Positions 8,817-15,929 of a stretch of DNA of 64,000 bases are shown one piece after another (the stretch's first letter is position 1; every line of letters starts with the position of its first letter). Source of the stretch: JBBRVP01 sp038246785 (GTDB taxonomy: Bacteria > Actinomycetota > Actinomycetes > Jiangellales > Jiangellaceae). The notes under the pieces were generated by a model that saw only the letters and a program-made list of their open reading frames with translations, was not told the DNA's origin and did not search any database. A program made the translations under genes and the position numbers. The stretch spans positions 81,059 through 145,058 of the forward strand of contig JBBRVP010000005.1 in NCBI GenBank assembly GCA_038246785.1. Reading direction: 5' to 3'.

Positions 8817-9458
8817 TCAGGCCGCCCGGACCACCGCTGCGACGGGCCGGTGGCCTCGGGCGCGGCGCAGCAGGTGCACCGCCACGGCGATCGGGGGCAC
8901 GATCAGCACCACGAGCCCGAGGACGCCGAGCCACGGCGGCGTACCGCTGCAGGTCTCGGCGACGACGCGGGCGGCGGCACCCGCCCGCTCAACCTCGGAG
9001 CCGGCCGAGCAGACTTCCCCCGGTTGCAGCCCCCACCATCCCGCCAGCCCCAGGCCGAAAGGCCACACCAGGGTGCCCAGCAGTTTGTCCGGCCAGCGCC
9101 ACCGCGGCGAGGACCACAGGAGCACCACTCCGACGACCCAGCCGACGACCAGGGCGACGACCCCGACGAGCAGCAGGACGACCGCGGCGTACTCGAGCGC
9201 TCCGGGACCGCCGGCTGGCACGGTAGGGATGGCCTCGCCGGCGCCGGCGGCTGCCGCCACCTCCTCGGGCGGGCCGAGGCGCGCCAGCACGTCGCGTACC
9301 GCGGCCTCGTCGGAGCCGCCCTCGGCCAGCGCCGCCCGTATGTGCGCCTCGATCTGCTCGACCAGCTCGGCGCGCTCGGCACGGGGCAAGAGGTCGGCGG
9401 CGTTGGCCAGGCGGGCCAGGTAGTCCGCGACCAGCGCTTCGTCGGTGGGTCGGGTCAT
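8817..9458 (-). CDS. HAAS-type membrane protein paired with PadR regulator
   Basis: 213-aa protein. Residues 1-70 form a helical, soluble domain (DYLARLANAADLLPRAERAELVEQIEAHI, then VRDVLARLGPPEEVA), the HAAS/DUF1700-like arrangement found next to PadR regulators. Three to four hydrophobic segments follow at about 88-110, 120-137 and 172-192, with an RRARGHR tail. The start ATG overlaps the PadR stop by 4 nt. In known PadR-HAAS pairs the membrane partner is thought to sense or relay envelope signals. That role is inferred here. Confidence 0.7.
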   Translation of the reverse strand: MTRPTDEALVADYLARLANAADLLPRAERAELVEQIEAHIRAALAEGGSDEAAVRDVLARLGPPEEVAAAAGAGEAIPTVPAGGPGALEYAAVVLLLVGVVALVVGWVVGVVLLWSSPRWRWPDKLLGTLVWPFGLGLAGWWGLQPGEVCSAGSEVERAGAAARVVAETCSGTPPWLGVLGLVVLIVPPIAVAVHLLRRARGHRPVAAVVRAA

Positions 9459-9802
9459 GGCGTCGTCTCCTCCAGCAGTCGCTCGACGCTGTCCCGGAAT
9501 GCCGCCCACTCGACGCCGAACGCCGCCAGCGCCCGGCGCCCAGCCGCGGTCAGGTGGTAGTAGCGGCGCGGGGGGCCGTCGGCGGACGGTGTCCAGGTCG
9601 AGCGCAGCAGCCCATCGCGGTGCAGCCGGTTGAGCAGCGGGTAGATCGTGCCCTCGCTCGTGGCGAGGCCCTCGTGCGCGGCCAGCGAGCGGACCAGGTC
9701 GAAGCCGTAGGCGGGGCCTCGTCGCAGCACCGCCAGCACGCAGTACGCCAGGACGCCGCGCCGCAGCTCGGTCGTCGCGCCACCGGCTACCATGTCTGAC
9801 AT
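9455..9802 (-). CDS. PadR-family transcriptional regulator
   Basis: About 115-aa winged-helix repressor with the family core TELRRGVLAYCVLAVLRRGPAYGFDLVR, the recognition segment SEGTIYPLLNRLHRDGLL and the wing PRRYYHLTAAGRRAL. The two possible ATGs (9802 and 9793) both lie inside a 19-bp perfect palindrome (9788-9806). If TACCAT on the minus strand is the -10 hexamer, transcription would begin at about 9793, giving a leaderless mRNA starting MVAGGATTEL. It is coupled to the downstream HAAS gene. Autorepression is very likely. Confidence 0.85.
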   Translation of the reverse strand: MSDMVAGGATTELRRGVLAYCVLAVLRRGPAYGFDLVRSLAAHEGLATSEGTIYPLLNRLHRDGLLRSTWTPSADGPPRRYYHLTAAGRRALAAFGVEWAAFRDSVERLLEETTP

Positions 9803-9806
9803 GGTA
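9788..9806. promoter_or_regulatory. Perfect palindromic operator over the padR start codon
   Basis: The sequence TACCATGTCTGACATGGTA is a 9-1-9 perfect inverted repeat containing ATGT...ACAT, the half-site type known for PadR repressors. It covers both candidate start codons and a possible -10 hexamer, so binding would block RNA polymerase directly. Confidence 0.75.
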
Positions 9807-9820
9807 CTCGGTCGCACACG

Positions 9821-10903
9821 TTAGTGCGTGGTGCCCCCCGCGGTGCTCTCCGCGGTGCTCTCCGCGGTGCTCTCCGCGGTGCTCTCCACGGTGCTCTCCG
9901 CGGCGGCTTCCGCGGCGCTCTCCAGGCTCGTCACGCCGAGCCCGTCGAGGGCCCGCTGCAGCGTGCGGGCCACGGCCAGCGTCTCCGCATGCGGGGACAA
10001 CGGGGACTCCAGCAGCCCCTCGCGCACGCACCGGGCGACCTCAGCCACCTGGAAGACGTACCGGTCCGGCCCTTCCGGGATGCTCAGGTGCTCGGCCGTG
10101 CCGTCACGGCGCACCAGCCACGCCGATGCCGGCGCGTGGGCGGGGGCCTCGACCTCGATCCGTCCGAGGGACCCCACGACGGCGAGCCGATTGGCACCGA
10201 GTCCGGTGGCGGAACAGGTGAGCACGGCGGTCTCGCCCCCGGCCCAGCCCAGCAGCAGCGCGGCGGTGCGGTCGACACCGGCAGGGGTCAGCCGCCCCAT
10301 CACCTCGACCCGCTCGGGCTCGCCGAGCAGCAGGTGCGCCCAGCTGACCGGATAGACGCCGAGGTCGAGCAGGGCCGACCCGCCCAGGACGGGGTCGAAC
10401 AGCCGATGGCCGGGGTCGTAGTCCAGGGCGATCGAGAAGTCGGCGCTCACGTGGGCGACCTCGCCGACCGCTCCGGTGGACACCAGGTCGACGACGCGCC
10501 GCACGAGGGGGTTGAAGCGGGTCCAGACAGCCTCGACGAGCAGGCACTGCCGGTCCCGCGCCGCCGCAAGCAGCGCCTGCGTCGTCCGCTCGCTGGTGGT
10601 CAGCGGCTTCTCGCAGAGGACGGCCTTGCCGGCGGCGAACGCGGCGCGAGAGTCGGCGTCGTGGCGAGGGTGGATCGTCGTCACCCAGACGACGTCGACG
10701 TCGTCCAGGGCGAGGATCTCGTCACGGGTGCCGGTCCTGACCTCGACGCCGGCCTCGGCAGCGACCTGCGCAGCCCGGACCCGGTCGCGTGAGGCGACCG
10801 CGACGAGCGCGCAGCCGGGGGTGGCCACCACCTCGGCGGCGACGAGCCGCGCGAGCCAGCCGGCGCCGGCGACGGCCCAGCGGACCTCGCGGACCTCGCG
10901 CAC
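9821..10903 (-). CDS. Gfo/Idh/MocA-family NAD(P)-dependent oxidoreductase
   Basis: 360-aa dehydrogenase. The N-terminal Rossmann fold begins WAVAGAGWLARLVAAEV. The conserved CEKPLTTSE motif (catalytic Lys) is near residue 98, and the C-terminal alpha/beta domain has FDPVLGGSALLDLGVYPVSW. The natural substrate, a sugar, inositol or trans-dihydrodiol, cannot be told. The extreme C-terminus is a low-complexity Glu-Ser-Thr-Ala repeat encoded by a 12-bp minisatellite and is not part of the usual fold. The start ATG gives MREVREVRWAV. An in-frame ATG or GTG closer to the Rossmann strand is not present. Confidence 0.85.
   Translation of the reverse strand: MREVREVRWAVAGAGWLARLVAAEVVATPGCALVAVASRDRVRAAQVAAEAGVEVRTGTRDEILALDDVDVVWVTTIHPRHDADSRAAFAAGKAVLCEKPLTTSERTTQALLAAARDRQCLLVEAVWTRFNPLVRRVVDLVSTGAVGEVAHVSADFSIALDYDPGHRLFDPVLGGSALLDLGVYPVSWAHLLLGEPERVEVMGRLTPAGVDRTAALLLGWAGGETAVLTCSATGLGANRLAVVGSLGRIEVEAPAHAPASAWLVRRDGTAEHLSIPEGPDRYVFQVAEVARCVREGLLESPLSPHAETLAVARTLQRALDGLGVTSLESAAEAAAESTVESTAESTAESTAESTAGGTTH
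9840..9923 (-). repeat. 12-bp minisatellite encoding an (ESTA)n tail
   Basis: Seven consecutive 12-bp units (plus-strand consensus GCGGTGCTCTCC) fill the 3' end of the oxidoreductase gene. The first four are identical and the last three have diverged. Each encodes Glu-Ser-Thr-Ala or a variant. The unit length keeps the frame, so copy number can change without breaking the gene. Confidence 0.9.
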
Positions 10904-10922
10904 CCGCGGGTCGATCCGGGGG

Positions 10923-11120
10923 TCAGGCCAGCGCGGGCTCGACCACGATCTCGCCGGCCAGCAGGCGCTCGCCGTCGAGCTGCGCCGCCAGCGCGTCGTT
11001 GGCCGCGCGCAGGCGCAGCACCTCGCTCTCGAGGTCGTCGACCCGCCGTCGCAACCGTTCGATCTCTACCAGCACGCGGGGGTCGGGGCCTCCCATGTAG
11101 CCGAGCAGAGCCTTCGCCAT
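10923..11120 (-). CDS. Small coiled-coil protein, conserved in actinobacteria
   Basis: 65-aa product starting MAKALLGYMGGPDPR, then a heptad-like helix (VEIERLRRRVDDLESEVLRLRA) and a short tail LLAGEIVVEPALA. The start at 11120 has GAAGGA about 8 nt upstream. The further-upstream alternative adds a non-conserved segment. Similar short proteins with an AKALLGY start occur in actinobacteria in this genome neighbourhood. The function is unknown. It lies 19 nt upstream of the oxidoreductase on the same strand. Confidence 0.75.
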   Translation of the reverse strand: MAKALLGYMGGPDPRVLVEIERLRRRVDDLESEVLRLRAANDALAAQLDGERLLAGEIVVEPALA

Positions 11121-11308
11121 CGACTGTCCTTCGTGAGGTCCAGGTCGGCGCGCGCCGCGTGCACCGCTGGCGAGCATCCGGGGTCAGACAAGGGTCGCAC
11201 CTGAGCCCGAGAGGGTCAAGAGGCCTCTGACCTGCGATGACGCGCACGGTACGGCGGTGGTCCGCCGCCGCAATCGATCACCACGGGCCATCGTCGCCGA
11301 CCGGCGGT

Positions 11309-11605
11309 TCAACGTTCGCGGAACCCCTCGAGGCCCGGCTCGGGGGCGGCCCAGCGTTCGACCACCGTGTCCACCCAGCCGGGTGCTCCAGGGCCGCGCA
11401 ACTCGTCGAGCAGGCGCTGGCAGGCCTGGCGGGGGCCCTGGGCGACCACCTGAACCCGGCCATCGTCGAGGTTGTCGACCACGCCGGCCAGCCCAAGCTC
11501 CTGGGCGCAGGTCCGGGTCCACCAGCGGAACCCCACCCCCTGGACCCGGCCGCGCACCCAGGCGGTGACCCGGACCTCGTCCGCCTCTCCGCCGCCGCCC
11601 TGCAC
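11309..11605 (-). CDS. acyP: Acylphosphatase
   Basis: Small enzyme (98 aa as drawn, about 87 from the internal GTG) hydrolysing acyl phosphates. It contains the family signature VRGRVQGVGFRWWTR with the phosphate-binding loop and catalytic Arg, and GVVDNLDDGRVQVVAQG with the catalytic Asn. The first ten residues (MQGGGGEADE) are poorly conserved, so the in-frame GTG preceding RVTAWV may be the real start. acyP lies next to smc and mutM in many actinobacteria. Confidence 0.9.
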   Translation of the reverse strand: MQGGGGEADEVRVTAWVRGRVQGVGFRWWTRTCAQELGLAGVVDNLDDGRVQVVAQGPRQACQRLLDELRGPGAPGWVDTVVERWAAPEPGLEGFRER

Positions 11606-11683
11606 AGCGGCGAGCGTAGAAGTGCCCCTCCCCAGCGGGGGCAGGGCTCCCCCACCACGGACCTATCGGGGCTGGGGACCCCC

Positions 11684-11704
11684 GCCCCATTCGGGGAATG
11701 GGGC
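11684..11704. terminator. Perfect 9-bp-stem hairpin between mutM and acyP
   Basis: GCCCCATTC-GGG-GAATGGGGC is a perfect stem with a 3-nt loop. It lies 72 nt after the mutM stop, in a 170-nt gap rich in further C/G runs able to pair. There is no U-tract. The likely role is a terminator or mRNA 3'-end stabiliser for mutM. Confidence 0.5.
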
Positions 11705-11775
11705 AGATCTCCCCGCGAAGTCGCTGGATGGCCGGGGTGCCCCCGGACAGCACGGCGCGCCGCCCGGGCCCTCCG

Positions 11776-12627
11776 TCACCAGGAGCCGCGGCGCGGCCGG
11801 GGCTGGCAGCGCGGGCAGCTGTAGGACGAGCGACCCATGAAGGCGTCCCGTCGGATCGGGGTGCCGCAGCGCGGGCACGGCCGTCCGCCCTGGCCGTAGG
11901 CCCGCAACGACCGGTCGAACCATCCGCTGCGCCCGTTGACGTCGACGTACAGGCTGTCGAAGGACGTGCCGCCCTGCTCGAGCGCCGCGGCCATCACCGT
12001 CCGCACCGCTGCGAGCAGCCGCCTCGCCTCGGGCCGGGTGAGGGTTGCCGTCGGGCGGCCGTAGTGCAGCCGGGCGACCCACAGGGCCTCGTCGGCGTAG
12101 ATGTTGCCGATGCCGGACACCAGCGTCTGGTCGAGCAGCGCGCGCTTGAGCCCGGTGCGTCGCCGGCGTACTGCGGCGACGAACGCGGCCTCGTCGAAGG
12201 CCGTCTCGAACGGGTCGGGGGCCACGTGCGCCAGCTCGGCGGGCAGCCCGGCGCCGCCCCGGGACACGGCGAGCCCACCGAAGGTCCGCTGGTCGACGAA
12301 GCGCAGTTCGCGGTCGCGGTCGAGCCGCAGTCGCACGCGCAGATGGGTCTGCTCGGGGGCTGCGGCGGGCTGCACCAGCAGCTGACCGCTCATGCCGAGG
12401 TGGCCGAGCAGGGCGTCGCCGGAGTCCAGCGGCACCCAGAGGTACTTCCCGCGCCGCCGCGCCTCGCCCAACCGGCGGCCGCGGAGCACGGCGGCGAAGT
12501 CGCCCGCGCCGGCCGCGTGGCGGCGTACGGCGCGGGGGTGGCGCACCTCGACCTCGGTGACGACGGCGCCGCTCACCCCGCGGGCCAGCCCGCGTCGGAC
12601 GACCTCGACCTCGGGAAGCTCGGGCAC
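11776..12627 (-). CDS. mutM: Formamidopyrimidine-DNA glycosylase (Fpg/MutM)
   Basis: Bifunctional glycosylase/AP lyase removing 8-oxoguanine. The N-terminus MPELPEVEVVRRGL keeps catalytic Pro2 and Glu3. The Lys of RRRGKYLWV and the H2TH segment TLVSGIGNIYADEALW are present. The C-terminal zinc finger CPRCGTP...SYSCPRCQ is intact with four Cys. The 283-aa length fits. It follows rnc on the same strand with a 32-nt gap. Confidence 0.96.
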   Translation of the reverse strand: MPELPEVEVVRRGLARGVSGAVVTEVEVRHPRAVRRHAAGAGDFAAVLRGRRLGEARRRGKYLWVPLDSGDALLGHLGMSGQLLVQPAAAPEQTHLRVRLRLDRDRELRFVDQRTFGGLAVSRGGAGLPAELAHVAPDPFETAFDEAAFVAAVRRRRTGLKRALLDQTLVSGIGNIYADEALWVARLHYGRPTATLTRPEARRLLAAVRTVMAAALEQGGTSFDSLYVDVNGRSGWFDRSLRAYGQGGRPCPRCGTPIRRDAFMGRSSYSCPRCQPRPRRGSW

Positions 12628-12659
12628 GGGGAGTCGGCTCGGTACGACGTGGGGCGGGC

Positions 12660-13412
12660 TCAGTCGGCGGGGTCGCCGGAGGCCGGTCCGGACCGGGCGA
12701 CCTCCGCGGCGGCGTGGCGCGCCGAGAGGATCGACCAGGCGGCCTCGGCCGCCTGCTGTTCGGCCTCCTTCTTGCTGCGACCGGTGCCGTCGCCGAGCTC
12801 GTCCGCGTTGACCCGGACGAGTGCGGTGAAGGTCTTGGCGTGGTCGGGGCCCTCCTCGCTCAGGACATACTCCGGCACGCCGAGGCCCATGCGCGCGGTG
12901 AGCTCCTGCAGGCTGGTCTTCCAGTCCAGCCCGGCGCCGAGCGTGGCCGCGTCGCGGATCAGCTGGTCGAAGAGCCGGTGAACCAGGGCCCCGGCTGCGC
13001 TCAGCCCGCTGTCGATGTAGACCGCACCGATGAGCGCCTCGACGGTGTCGGCGAGGATCGAGGACTTGTCGTGGCCGCCGGTCGCCTCCTCGCCGCGGCC
13101 CAGGCGCAGGAAGGGCCCGAGGCCGAGCCCGCGGGCGACCTCGGCCAGGGCGCGCATGTTGACCACGGCGGCGCGCAGCTTGGCCAGCTGCCCCTCCGAC
13201 AGCTCGGGGTGGGCGTGGAACAAGGTGTCGGTCACGACCAGGCCGAGGACGCTGTCGCCGAGGAACTCCAGCCGCTCGTTAGTCGGCAGCCCGCCGTTTT
13301 CGTACGCGTAGGAGCGGTGCGTCAGCGCGCGCTCGAGCGTCTCGGGCGCCAGCGACTGGCCGAGTCGGCGCTCGAGGTCGGGCGGCTCCGGCCGCCCCGC
13401 GGGTCGCGTCAC
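12660..13412 (-). CDS. rnc: Ribonuclease III
   Basis: Double-stranded RNA endonuclease processing rRNA. The 250 aa from the GTG at 13412 contain the signature NERLEFLGDSVLGLVVTD, the second acidic cluster DTVEALIGAVYIDSG, and a C-terminal dsRNA-binding domain (DWKTSLQELTARMGLG ... GRSKKEAEQQAAEAAW). The upstream in-frame ATG at 13490 would lie inside rpmF and adds non-conserved residues. The GTG lies 10 nt past the rpmF stop. Confidence 0.95.
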   Translation of the reverse strand: MTRPAGRPEPPDLERRLGQSLAPETLERALTHRSYAYENGGLPTNERLEFLGDSVLGLVVTDTLFHAHPELSEGQLAKLRAAVVNMRALAEVARGLGLGPFLRLGRGEEATGGHDKSSILADTVEALIGAVYIDSGLSAAGALVHRLFDQLIRDAATLGAGLDWKTSLQELTARMGLGVPEYVLSEEGPDHAKTFTALVRVNADELGDGTGRSKKEAEQQAAEAAWSILSARHAAAEVARSGPASGDPAD

Positions 13413-13422
13413 CGGCGCCCGG

Positions 13423-13626
13423 TCAGGTGTCGGCGACCTTGCGGCCGTCGTACTCCAGGTACAGCGGCCTGCCCTGGGAGTCCTCGACAACCGCGGCGCG
13501 GTGCGGGACCACCCAGGTGGTGCGGCCGTTGACGGTGCGCTTCTGCACCTGCGGGAGGACCGCCTTCCACTGAGAACGGCGATGCCGCGTGTTGCTGCGC
13601 GACATCTTCCGCTTCGGAACAGCCAC
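13423..13626 (-). CDS. rpmF: 50S ribosomal protein L32
   Basis: 67-aa protein starting (GTG) MAVPKRKMSRSNTRHRRS, the universal L32 start, with a GAGGAG ribosome-binding site 9 nt upstream. It has no zinc-binding Cys pairs, so this is the Cys-free form. The longer C-terminal half (WVVPHRAAVVEDSQGRPLYL) is an actinobacterial variant. The gene sits 2 nt after the DUF177 gene, the usual yceD-rpmF pair. Confidence 0.95.
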   Translation of the reverse strand: MAVPKRKMSRSNTRHRRSQWKAVLPQVQKRTVNGRTTWVVPHRAAVVEDSQGRPLYLEYDGRKVADT

Positions 13627-13628
13627 GG

Positions 13629-14291
13629 CTAGCTCTCCTCGTTCGGTCCGGCGCTGCGTCCGGAGCGGTCGTCGACCGGAGAGACCAGCGCTGCGAGCCG
13701 GTCCCACCGGGGGTCGGTGGTGTCGTGCGCGGGCCCCGGGTCGTCGGCGAGCCGGGCGCCGCAGTCGGGGCAGAGCCCCGGGCAGTCCTCCCGGCACACC
13801 GGCGAGAGCGGCAGTGCGAGCACCACCGCGTCCCGGACGGTCGGCTCGAGGTCGAGCAGGTCGCCCTGCAGACGGCGCTCGTCCTCGCCGACGTGCTCCC
13901 CGGGGTGGACGAACAGCTCCTGGACGTCGGCGACGACCTCGTCGTCGACAGCCTCCAGGCACCGTGCGCACTCACCGCGGAGCGCTCCGCGTGCCGTGCC
14001 CGACACGAGGACGCCCTCGACCACCGCCTCGAGCCGCAGGTCCAGCTCGAGGTCGGCGCCCTCGGGCACGCCGATCACGGCGATGCCCAGGTCGGCCGGC
14101 GCCGGGACCACCCGGTGCACCACGCGCATCGAGCCCGGTCGCCGACCGAGCTCGCGGGTCTCGAACACGAGTGGAGCGCGCGGGTCGAGGGTGCTCAGGG
14201 TTGCGGGGTCCTTCGTCCAGGTGCAGGCAGGGCCGATCCGGGCCTCGTCGTGAAACCGAGTGAAGGGTAGCGCAGCAGCGGATGGGCTCAC
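13629..14291 (-). CDS. YceD/DUF177 family protein
   Basis: About 220-aa protein of the family linked to 23S rRNA accumulation. It has LVFETRELGRRPGSM, the ECARCLEAVDDEV segment and the Cys pairs CREDCPGLCPDCG near the C-terminus, which look metal-binding. The GTG at 14291 overlaps the stop of the preceding gene (GTGA). The first 40 residues are poorly conserved, so a later start is possible. It is transcribed with rpmF. Confidence 0.85.
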   Translation of the reverse strand: MSPSAAALPFTRFHDEARIGPACTWTKDPATLSTLDPRAPLVFETRELGRRPGSMRVVHRVVPAPADLGIAVIGVPEGADLELDLRLEAVVEGVLVSGTARGALRGECARCLEAVDDEVVADVQELFVHPGEHVGEDERRLQGDLLDLEPTVRDAVVLALPLSPVCREDCPGLCPDCGARLADDPGPAHDTTDPRWDRLAALVSPVDDRSGRSAGPNEES

Positions 14292-14749
14292 CGCCGCTCG
14301 GGCGCCGAGGAGCCGCGCATCTGCTCCCGCCCAGCGCGGACGGCCTCGACGATCCGCTCGAGGACGGCCTCGAAGTTCGCCAGCCGGCCGTCGACGTAGT
14401 CGTCGACCTCCTCGCGCAGGGCGGCCGCCTCGGCGTGCGCGGCGGCGACCACGCGGGCGGCCTCGACCTGTGCCGCAGCGGCGAGGTCGTGCTCGTCGAC
14501 CAGCCGTTCCGCCAGGACGCGGGCCTCGGCGACGACGCGGTCGGCCTCGCCCTGGGCGGCCGCGAGCACGCCTTCCCGTTCGGCCAGGACCGCCGCGGCC
14601 ACGCCGAGGTCCTGCGGGAGCGAGGCGCGCAGGTCGAGGAGCAGACCGAGCACCTCGGCGCGGTTGAGGACGCACGAGGCCGACATCGGCATGCTGCGCG
14701 CCTCCTCGACGAGGCGCACGAGCTCGTCGAGGCGCTGCGCCGCGTCCAC
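14288..14749 (-). CDS. Coiled-coil protein, DivIVA/AtpF-like, conserved in actinobacteria
   Basis: 153-aa protein, almost entirely Ala/Glu/Arg helix. The N-terminal part is MDAAQRLDELVRLVEEARSM, then ASCVLNRAEVLGLLLDLR, then a long coiled coil (residues 55-140). It lies where Mycobacterium has Rv2927c, between DUF177 and coaD, and similar proteins are annotated as cell-division-initiation or ATP synthase B-like. No catalytic motif is seen. A structural or septal role is only inferred. Confidence 0.75.
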   Translation of the reverse strand: MDAAQRLDELVRLVEEARSMPMSASCVLNRAEVLGLLLDLRASLPQDLGVAAAVLAEREGVLAAAQGEADRVVAEARVLAERLVDEHDLAAAAQVEAARVVAAAHAEAAALREEVDDYVDGRLANFEAVLERIVEAVRAGREQMRGSSAPERR

Positions 14750-14750
14750 G

Positions 14751-15266
14751 TCAGTCCCCGGCGGCGCGAGCGCGCTCGGCGAGCCGGGCCGTCATGCGGC
14801 CGAGGATGCGCGGCGGAACGAGGCCGGAGACGTCGCCGCCGTACGTCGCGACCTCCTTGACCAGGCTGGAGGACAGGTAGGACCAGTCAGGGTTGGTGGC
14901 GACGAAGAAGGTGTCGACGGCGGAGAGCCGGCTGTTCATCTGCGCCATCTGCAGCTCGTAGTCGAAGTCGGTGACGGCTCGCAGGCCCTTGACGACGACC
15001 GGGATGTCGCGCTCGCGACAGAAGTCGACCAACAGCCCGTGGAAGGAGTCCACGTCGACGTTGCCCAGGTCGGCGGTCTCCTCGCGCAGCATCGAGATCC
15101 GCTCGTCGACTGTGAACAGCCCCGCTTTGGACCGGTTCACGAGCACGGCCACCACGACCTCGTCGAAGACGCGCGAGGCCCGGCTGATGACGTCAAGGTG
15201 GCCGTTGGTGACGGGGTCGAAGGACCCCGGGCACACGACGCGGCGCGCAGTCACGGTCGTCTCCAT
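14751..15266 (-). CDS. coaD: Phosphopantetheine adenylyltransferase
   Basis: Penultimate step of CoA synthesis. It has CPGSFDPVTNGHLDVISRA (nucleotidyl-transfer TxGH motif), KGLRAVTDFDYELQMAQMN and the C-terminal YLSSSLVKEVA motif. The 171-aa length is a little longer than usual because of MTTV-type N-terminal residues. The GTG at 15254 (start of TARRVVCPG) is an alternative. Confidence 0.96.
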   Translation of the reverse strand: METTVTARRVVCPGSFDPVTNGHLDVISRASRVFDEVVVAVLVNRSKAGLFTVDERISMLREETADLGNVDVDSFHGLLVDFCRERDIPVVVKGLRAVTDFDYELQMAQMNSRLSAVDTFFVATNPDWSYLSSSLVKEVATYGGDVSGLVPPRILGRMTARLAERARAAGD

Positions 15267-15285
15267 CGAGAGCTCACACGGCGCT

Positions 15286-15360
15286 CACAGGTCCGGGGGT
15301 CGCAGGTCCGGGGGTCGCAGGTCCGGGGGTCGCAGGTCCGCGAGTCATGGGTCGGCGGGT
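15286..15360. repeat. 15-bp tandem repeat between rsmD and coaD
   Basis: Four good copies of CGCAGGTCCGGGGGT (15286-15345) and a fifth, degenerate copy (15346-15360) that runs into the rsmD stop region. No spacers lie between units, so it is not a CRISPR. It sits in the short gap before coaD. Confidence 0.85.
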
Positions 15361-15929
15361 CGAGGCGCGCGACCGTACCAGAGGGTTCCCTCGCCGTAGC
15401 GTCGTTCGCGGTCGGCGCGGAACGCCGCTGGCCACGTCCAAGCCGTGTCGCGGGTCGCCCGCTCGACGACCACGAGCGCGTCGGGGGCCAGCCAGCCGCC
15501 CTGGGCGAGTGCGGCGAGCACCCGGTGCACTGTCTCGGCCCGCACGGCGTACGGCGGGTCGGCGAAGACGACGTCGTACGCGAGGTCCGCCAGCCCGGCT
15601 GCGAGTCGCTCCACCGGTGCCCGGCGGACCTCGGCGAGGCCGTCGGCCACCGACCCGACGAGCGCGGCGTTGGCCCGCAGGGCGCCGAGCGCGCGAGCGT
15701 CGGACTCGACCAGGAGGACGTGCGCCGCACCCCGCGACAGGGCCTCGAGCCCCACCGTGCCGCTACCGGCGTACAGGTCGAGCACCCGTCGCCCGTGCAG
15801 CCGACCGAGCACCGCCTCGACGGTGGAGAACAGCGCCTCCCGCGCGCGCTCGGACGTCGGGCGCGTGCGGACCCCCGGCGGCACCCGCAGCCGCCGTCCC
15901 CGCGCCGCTCCGGCCACGATGCGGGTCAC
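15345..15929 (-). CDS. rsmD: 16S rRNA (guanine966-N2)-methyltransferase RsmD
   Basis: 194-aa SAM-dependent methyltransferase. It has TRIVAGAARGRRL at the start, RPTSERAREALFS, the SAM site LDLYAGSGTVGLEALSRGA and the catalytic VFADPPY motif. The GTG at 15929 overlaps the recG stop (GTGA). The longer open frame upstream is antisense to nothing conserved. Confidence 0.93.
   Translation of the reverse strand: MTRIVAGAARGRRLRVPPGVRTRPTSERAREALFSTVEAVLGRLHGRRVLDLYAGSGTVGLEALSRGAAHVLLVESDARALGALRANAALVGSVADGLAEVRRAPVERLAAGLADLAYDVVFADPPYAVRAETVHRVLAALAQGGWLAPDALVVVERATRDTAWTWPAAFRADRERRYGEGTLWYGRAPRPADP

Noticed and set aside
15286..15360. CRISPR array
   Set aside because: Units are 15 bp with no spacers; simple tandem repeat. 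No cas genes in the window.
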